In this document: positions 12,203 to 14,328 of the stretch, one piece after another
Numbering within the stretch: the stretch's first letter is position 1
Layout of the letters: every line of letters starts with the position of its first letter
Source of the DNA: Candidatus Vogelbacteria bacterium
Lineage (GTDB): Bacteria > Patescibacteriota > Minisyncoccia > Phycocordibacterales > XYD1-FULL-46-19
Direction: 5' to 3'
Length of the DNA stretch: 14,328 nucleotides
Assembly: GCA_026395035.1 (NCBI GenBank)
Contig: JAPLZN010000054.1
Location: 1 to 14,328, forward strand
The notes under the pieces: generated by a model
Told to the model about the DNA's origin: nothing
Seen by the model: the letters and a program-made list of their open reading frames with translations, nothing else
Databases searched by the model: none
Translations under genes and position numbers: made by a program

Positions 12203-12226
12203 AAGGGCCTCCAGGGAGGCCTCCCC
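12203..12226 (-). terminator. GC-rich hairpin in the typA divergent region
   Basis: On the minus strand GGCCTC-CCTG-GAGGCC is followed by CTTTCTTTTTA, a weak terminator shape. GGGAGGCCTCCC is also a perfect 12-bp palindrome. It lies upstream of the predicted typA -10, between divergent genes, so it has no obvious upstream gene to end. Confidence 0.35.
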
Positions 12227-12274
12227 TTGGATAAAACCATCAAATCCGCTATGATTAGAGTGCTTGTATCTGGA

Positions 12275-12309
12275 TTTCATTTGTCATTTTTAATCTGACA
12301 TTTGTAATT
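12275..12309. repeat. 7-bp phased repeat upstream of the heptapeptide-repeat gene
   Basis: Five heptamers in phase (TTTCATT, TGTCATT, TTTAATC, TGACATT, TGTAATT) share T at position 1, A at 5 and T at 6. The tract runs into the -35 region of the following gene. Confidence 0.7.
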
Positions 12310-12328
12310 CAAAAATTATTACTATAAT
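12302..12328 (+). promoter_or_regulatory. Promoter for the heptapeptide-repeat gene
   Basis: TTGTAA (12302-12307), a 15-bp spacer and a perfect TATAAT (12323-12328) predict a start at about 12334-12337, at the ATG itself. The transcript would therefore be leaderless. A TTG in the same frame at 12331 lies upstream of or at the predicted start point and is not preferred. Confidence 0.55.
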
Positions 12329-12336
12329 TTTTGTCT

Positions 12337-12906
12337 ATGACTCTCCAACGCACCTCCACCAAGTTCCAAAAAAACACCGAAAAGGTTACCGGTATTCACG
12401 GTGAAATTTGGGGTGACTTTAGTCGCTTATCAGGCAATGTCGCCGCCATCCACGGCGATCTGAGTATCCATCGAATCTCCGGCCTGGTTTCCAGTATCAA
12501 GGGCGATATCTCCGGTCTTTCGGGCGATGTCACAAATATTTCCGGCGATATTAGTCATATTCTCGGCGATCCGATCAATATCAAGGGTGATGTTTCAAAT
12601 ATTTCCGGCGATATTTCCGGCATCAAGGGCTATGTTTCCAATATCAAGGGTAACGTATCCAAAATCCGTGGCGATGTGTCGCACATCTTCGGCGATGTGA
12701 GCGACCTGATTGGCGATGTGAGCAATCTTTCGGGAAATGTCAGTGAGCTATCCGGCAATGTTACCCGCCTCTCGGGAGAAATCAGTAATATCAGCGGAAA
12801 TGTTTCGAATATTTCCGGCGATGTGACCTACCTCACCGGTTCCGTTTCCGGCTTGGAAGGCGATGGTACGGGGCTAAGGGGAGACGCACAGAAACTTGTT
12901 AATTAA
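12337..12906 (+). CDS. Heptapeptide-repeat (G-D/N-V/I-S/T-x-I/L-x) protein, unknown function
   Basis: From the ATG at 12337 the product is 189 residues. After a 25-residue basic/polar N-terminus, residues 26-188 are 23 consecutive repeats with consensus G-[DN]-[VI]-[ST]-x-[IL]-[SKT]. All are exactly 7 residues except the third, which has two extra. Examples are GDISGLS, GDVTNIS, GDVSNIS, GNVSELS and GDVTYLT. There is no signal peptide, transmembrane segment or Cys. Synonymous codons differ between most units, so the array is old and kept at the protein level, though some DNA blocks are near-identical (around 12537-12554 and 12599-12616). Gly in every unit plus beta-branched residues suggests stacked beta-strands (a beta-solenoid) rather than a coiled coil. 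Similar GDVS heptads occur in hypothetical bacterial proteins, but I know of no assigned function. It is divergent from typA and transcribed alone. Confidence 0.85.
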   Translation: MTLQRTSTKFQKNTEKVTGIHGEIWGDFSRLSGNVAAIHGDLSIHRISGLVSSIKGDISGLSGDVTNISGDISHILGDPINIKGDVSNISGDISGIKGYVSNIKGNVSKIRGDVSHIFGDVSDLIGDVSNLSGNVSELSGNVTRLSGEISNISGNVSNISGDVTYLTGSVSGLEGDGTGLRGDAQKLVN

Positions 12907-12928
12907 AAATGTAAAATTAGAAATTGAC
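12901..12928. repeat. 7-bp phased repeat across the stop of the heptapeptide-repeat gene
   Basis: AATTAAA, AATGTAA, AATTAGA and AATTGAC follow in 7-bp phase at 12901-12928. The first contains the TAA stop (12904-12906). The tract leads straight into palindromic repeat E. Confidence 0.6.
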
Positions 12929-13004
12929 AGGTAATCCTGTCATCCCGGGCTTGACCCGGGATCCAGTGGTTTAATCCTGGACCACGGCCTCCGCCGGGGC
13001 GACA
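12922..13004. repeat. Palindromic intergenic repeat, copy E (double palindrome)
   Basis: A TGACAGG/CCTGTCA hairpin is followed by GTCATCCCGGGC-TTGA-CCCGGGATCCAG, then by a second palindromic half with ATCCTGGACCACGGC and GCCGGGGCGACA. The first 29 nt match copy A with one difference. No distinct T-tailed terminator for the preceding gene was seen, so this structure may take that role. Confidence 0.75.
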
Positions 13005-13020
13005 AGCAGGGCTTATCGAT

Positions 13021-13041
13021 TTCTAATTTATAATTTATAAT
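13021..13041 (+). promoter_or_regulatory. 7-bp repeat carrying the likely -10 of the dedA-like gene
   Basis: TTCTAAT, TTATAAT and TTATAAT lie in exact phase. The last repeat supplies TATAAT at 13036-13041, which gives a start near 13048 and a leader of about 10 nt. The -35 position holds TTATCG (13013-13018), a weak match. A second TATAAT is at 13029-13034. Confidence 0.5.
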
Positions 13042-13057
13042 TGCAAAAATCACCCCA

Positions 13058-13657
13058 ATGGACATCTTTTCTTCTGAAAACTTGATCAAATTGATTGAGG
13101 CCATCGGCTACCTGGGATTATTTCTGGTGATTTTTGCCGAATCGGGGTTATTCATCGGCTTTTTTCTCCCTGGCGACAGTTTAATCTTCACCGCCTGCTT
13201 TTTGGCCTCACAGAATCTGCTCAACATCTGGTGGCTCATTCCCCTCCTCTTTGTCGGCGCCGTATTGGGTGATAATTTCGGCTACGCTTTCGGGAAAAAG
13301 GTGGGGCCAGCCATTTTCCGGCGTGAAGACGGATTATTATTTAAAAAGAAAAATCTCTTACTGACCAAGAACTATTTCGAAAAATACGGTGCCAAAACGC
13401 TCATCCTCGCCCGTTTTATGCCAATTGTCCGAACCTTCGCTCCGATTTTGGCCGGCGTTGGCGAGATGGAATACAAAAAATTCTTTTCCTATAATCTCGT
13501 TGGCGGAGCGCTGTGGACCCTAATTCTTCCCCTGCTTGGATATTTCCTCGGTCGCACAATTCCCAATGTGGACCAATACCTTTTGCCGATTGTTCTCGCC
13601 ATCATTGTCCTGTCTTTCCTCCCCTCGGTTTACGAATTATTGCGGACAAAAAATTAG
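13058..13657 (+). CDS. DedA-family membrane protein
   Basis: DedA (SNARE-associated/VTT) proteins are integral membrane proteins; some members recycle undecaprenyl phosphate or other lipids across the membrane. The 199 residues carry the family marks: FAESGLFIGFFLPGDSL (26-42) with Glu28 and the PGD turn, GDNFGYAFGKKVG (71-83), and ARFMPIVRTFAPILAGVGEM (118-137) with the two functionally important Arg residues (119 and 125). There are hydrophobic helices at about 16-36, 42-72, 145-166 and 174-192. Length matches typical DedA (about 200). The substrate cannot be told from sequence. It has its own promoter in the preceding 7-bp repeat. No SD is seen. Confidence 0.94.
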   Translation: MDIFSSENLIKLIEAIGYLGLFLVIFAESGLFIGFFLPGDSLIFTACFLASQNLLNIWWLIPLLFVGAVLGDNFGYAFGKKVGPAIFRREDGLLFKKKNLLLTKNYFEKYGAKTLILARFMPIVRTFAPILAGVGEMEYKKFFSYNLVGGALWTLILPLLGYFLGRTIPNVDQYLLPIVLAIIVLSFLPSVYELLRTKN

Positions 13658-13675
13658 CGTTGCCTCCCCCTTACC

Positions 13676-13690
13676 TTGTCATTCCCGCCC
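13676..13690. repeat. Palindromic intergenic repeat, fragment F
   Basis: GTCATTCCCGC (13678-13688) is the exact reverse complement of the end of copy C (3490-3500). The other half is not recognisable, so this looks like a truncated or decayed copy. Confidence 0.35.
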
Positions 13691-13728
13691 TTCGAGTACT
13701 CAGGACTGGCTCCATCCCTCGTAATAAC

Positions 13729-13770
13729 TCAAAAAAGAAACCCCCCCGTTGCGCATAGTGCAACGGGGTC
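13729..13770. terminator. Hairpin after the dedA-like gene, stronger on the minus strand
   Basis: CCCCGTTGC (13744-13752) pairs perfectly with GCAACGGGG (13760-13768). On the plus strand only TCTTAAG follows. On the minus strand the tail is TTTCTTTTTT (complement of 13731-13740), the better terminator. The plus-oriented neighbours would want the weaker direction. Confidence 0.65.
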
Positions 13771-13807
13771 TTAAGTAAGTCATTTTGGGTGGAATTGTCA
13801 AAATAAT

Positions 13808-13835
13808 TTGTGCATAATTGGCCAGCTGGTATAAT
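13808..13835 (+). promoter_or_regulatory. Extended -10 promoter for the last two genes
   Basis: TGGTATAAT (13827-13835) is a perfect -10 with an extended TGN element. TTGTGC (13808-13813) lies 16 bp upstream as a moderate -35. TTGTCA at 13795-13800 is too far away. The leader would be about 23 nt. Confidence 0.65.
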
Positions 13836-13864
13836 AACAGCAATAAGCAAAGTTAATTATTTAT

Positions 13865-14056
13865 ATGGAACAAACACCCAAGTCTGTCGAGCAAGCTTCC
13901 GCCTTTTTGGAAGCCGTAGACGAGATGATTGCCAAACATGATGATCCGGATACCAAGCAATTTTTAAAAACCTTGGCCACGATTAATCAGTCTTTCATTG
14001 CTAACGCCGGACAACCCGCTCCCGCCGAATTAATCCTGGAAACCGATGAACACTAA
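13865..14056 (+). CDS. Small acidic hypothetical protein
   Basis: The product is 63 residues, mostly helical and acidic (FLEAVDEMIAKHDDPDTKQFLKTLA in the middle), with no Cys, no signal peptide and no transmembrane segment, so probably cytosolic. It follows a good extended -10 promoter. Its stop overlaps the start of the next gene by 11 bases (14046-14056), which points to translational coupling and a shared role. I recognise no family. Confidence 0.65.
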   Translation: MEQTPKSVEQASAFLEAVDEMIAKHDDPDTKQFLKTLATINQSFIANAGQPAPAELILETDEH

Positions 14057-14312
14057 TCCGACCTTTTCCCGGATCGCCAGCCGAATTCGCGAAAGCCTGA
14101 TGCCGGCGGAGATGAAAAACAAGCTTCTGCTCCTTTTCTATCGCATCCGACCGGAAGACCAGGGGCAAATCCAGGCGGTTTTAGAAAAAAATCCTGAAGC
14201 CCTGCCGATTTTTGCCGAGTTCATCACCGAACTCGAACAAAGCGACACCAACACTAACGATACAACCGCCGTCAAGACTTTATTGGAAAAATATATCGAA
14301 AAATTAAAGTGA
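14046..14312 (+). CDS. Small helical hypothetical protein, overlapping the previous gene
   Basis: The product is 88 residues and almost entirely helix-forming (SRIASRIRESL, NKLLLLFYRI, GQIQAVLEKN, ALPIFAEFITEL, AVKTLLEKYIEKLK), with a polar Asn/Thr/Asp linker near 67-74. It has no signal peptide or clear transmembrane segment; LLLLFY is too short to be one. The ATG lies inside the last four codons of the preceding gene, in the +1 frame relative to it. The stop is TGA. Co-expression with the 13865 gene is very likely. I recognise no family. Confidence 0.65.
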   Translation: MNTNPTFSRIASRIRESLMPAEMKNKLLLLFYRIRPEDQGQIQAVLEKNPEALPIFAEFITELEQSDTNTNDTTAVKTLLEKYIEKLK

Positions 14313-14328
14313 AAAAAACCGCCCCAAG
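14312..14328 (+). terminator. Left half of a probable terminator (cut by window edge)
   Basis: A7 followed by CCGCCCC directly after the stop codon is the usual left arm of the A/T-flanked GC hairpins in this window (compare 117-130 and 1355-1366). The right arm is outside the window. Confidence 0.35.

Noticed and set aside
12337..12906. Heptapeptide-repeat protein as a classical coiled coil
   Set aside because: The 3-4 hydrophobic spacing fits, but Gly plus Ser/Thr and beta-branched residues in every heptad are incompatible with stable helices.

Overview
The window looks like chromosomal DNA of a small-genome, uncultivated-type bacterium. My best guess is Patescibacteria/CPR, Parcubacteria-like. 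This is inferred from style, not from a marker gene. The protein set is compact, with several short secreted or single-TM proteins. Start sites mostly lack a Shine-Dalgarno sequence. Many intergenic spacers carry a perfect terminator hairpin next to 7-bp-periodic low-complexity DNA. TGA is used as a stop (aminotransferase, last gene), so the genetic code looks standard.

Layout. 1-72 is the C-terminal end of a membrane pyrophosphatase, followed by a terminator. 298-1276 encodes two small exported or membrane proteins of unknown role. 1517-3309 holds two proteostasis genes: a trigger factor lacking the PPIase domain, and ClpP with an intact S97/H122/D171 triad. 3310-3540 is a cluster of palindromic repeats plus a terminator. 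3660-3908 encodes a Pro-rich tail-anchored peptide. 4175-5704 is RNase Y, behind a long leader with the only strong SD in the window. On the minus strand follow HU (5945-6217), a fold type IV aminotransferase (6676-7506), tRNA-Gly(UCC) (7802-7873), an HTH/LAGLIDADG-like protein whose last codons lie inside the tRNA gene (7859-8539), a secreted GH88/GH105-type glycosidase with an N-terminal peptidoglycan-binding-like domain (8676-10028), and the GTPase TypA/BipA (10274-12109). Divergent from typA, on the plus strand, are a protein made of 23 heptapeptide repeats with an apparently leaderless start (12337-12906), a DedA-family membrane protein (13058-13657), and two overlapping small unknown genes (13865-14312).

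Function. The core genes are housekeeping functions: nascent-chain folding, proteolysis, mRNA decay, nucleoid, ribosome-associated GTPase and lipid carrier recycling. They are mostly transcribed as single genes with their own promoter and terminator, not as a pathway operon. The accessory content is the glycosidase, the HTH/LAGLIDADG gene beside the tRNA, and the heptapeptide-repeat protein.

Most unusual are: (i) phased 7-bp repeats of several different sequences in at least eight spacers, some running into stop codons or promoters; (ii) the 7-residue repeat protein; (iii) the motif TTAACCA exactly 9 nt upstream of three ATG codons; (iv) three fold-back elements of about 110-180 nt around the HU, aminotransferase and tRNA genes; (v) the CDS/tRNA overlap. 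All of this is read by eye. No alignment, folding or database search was run.
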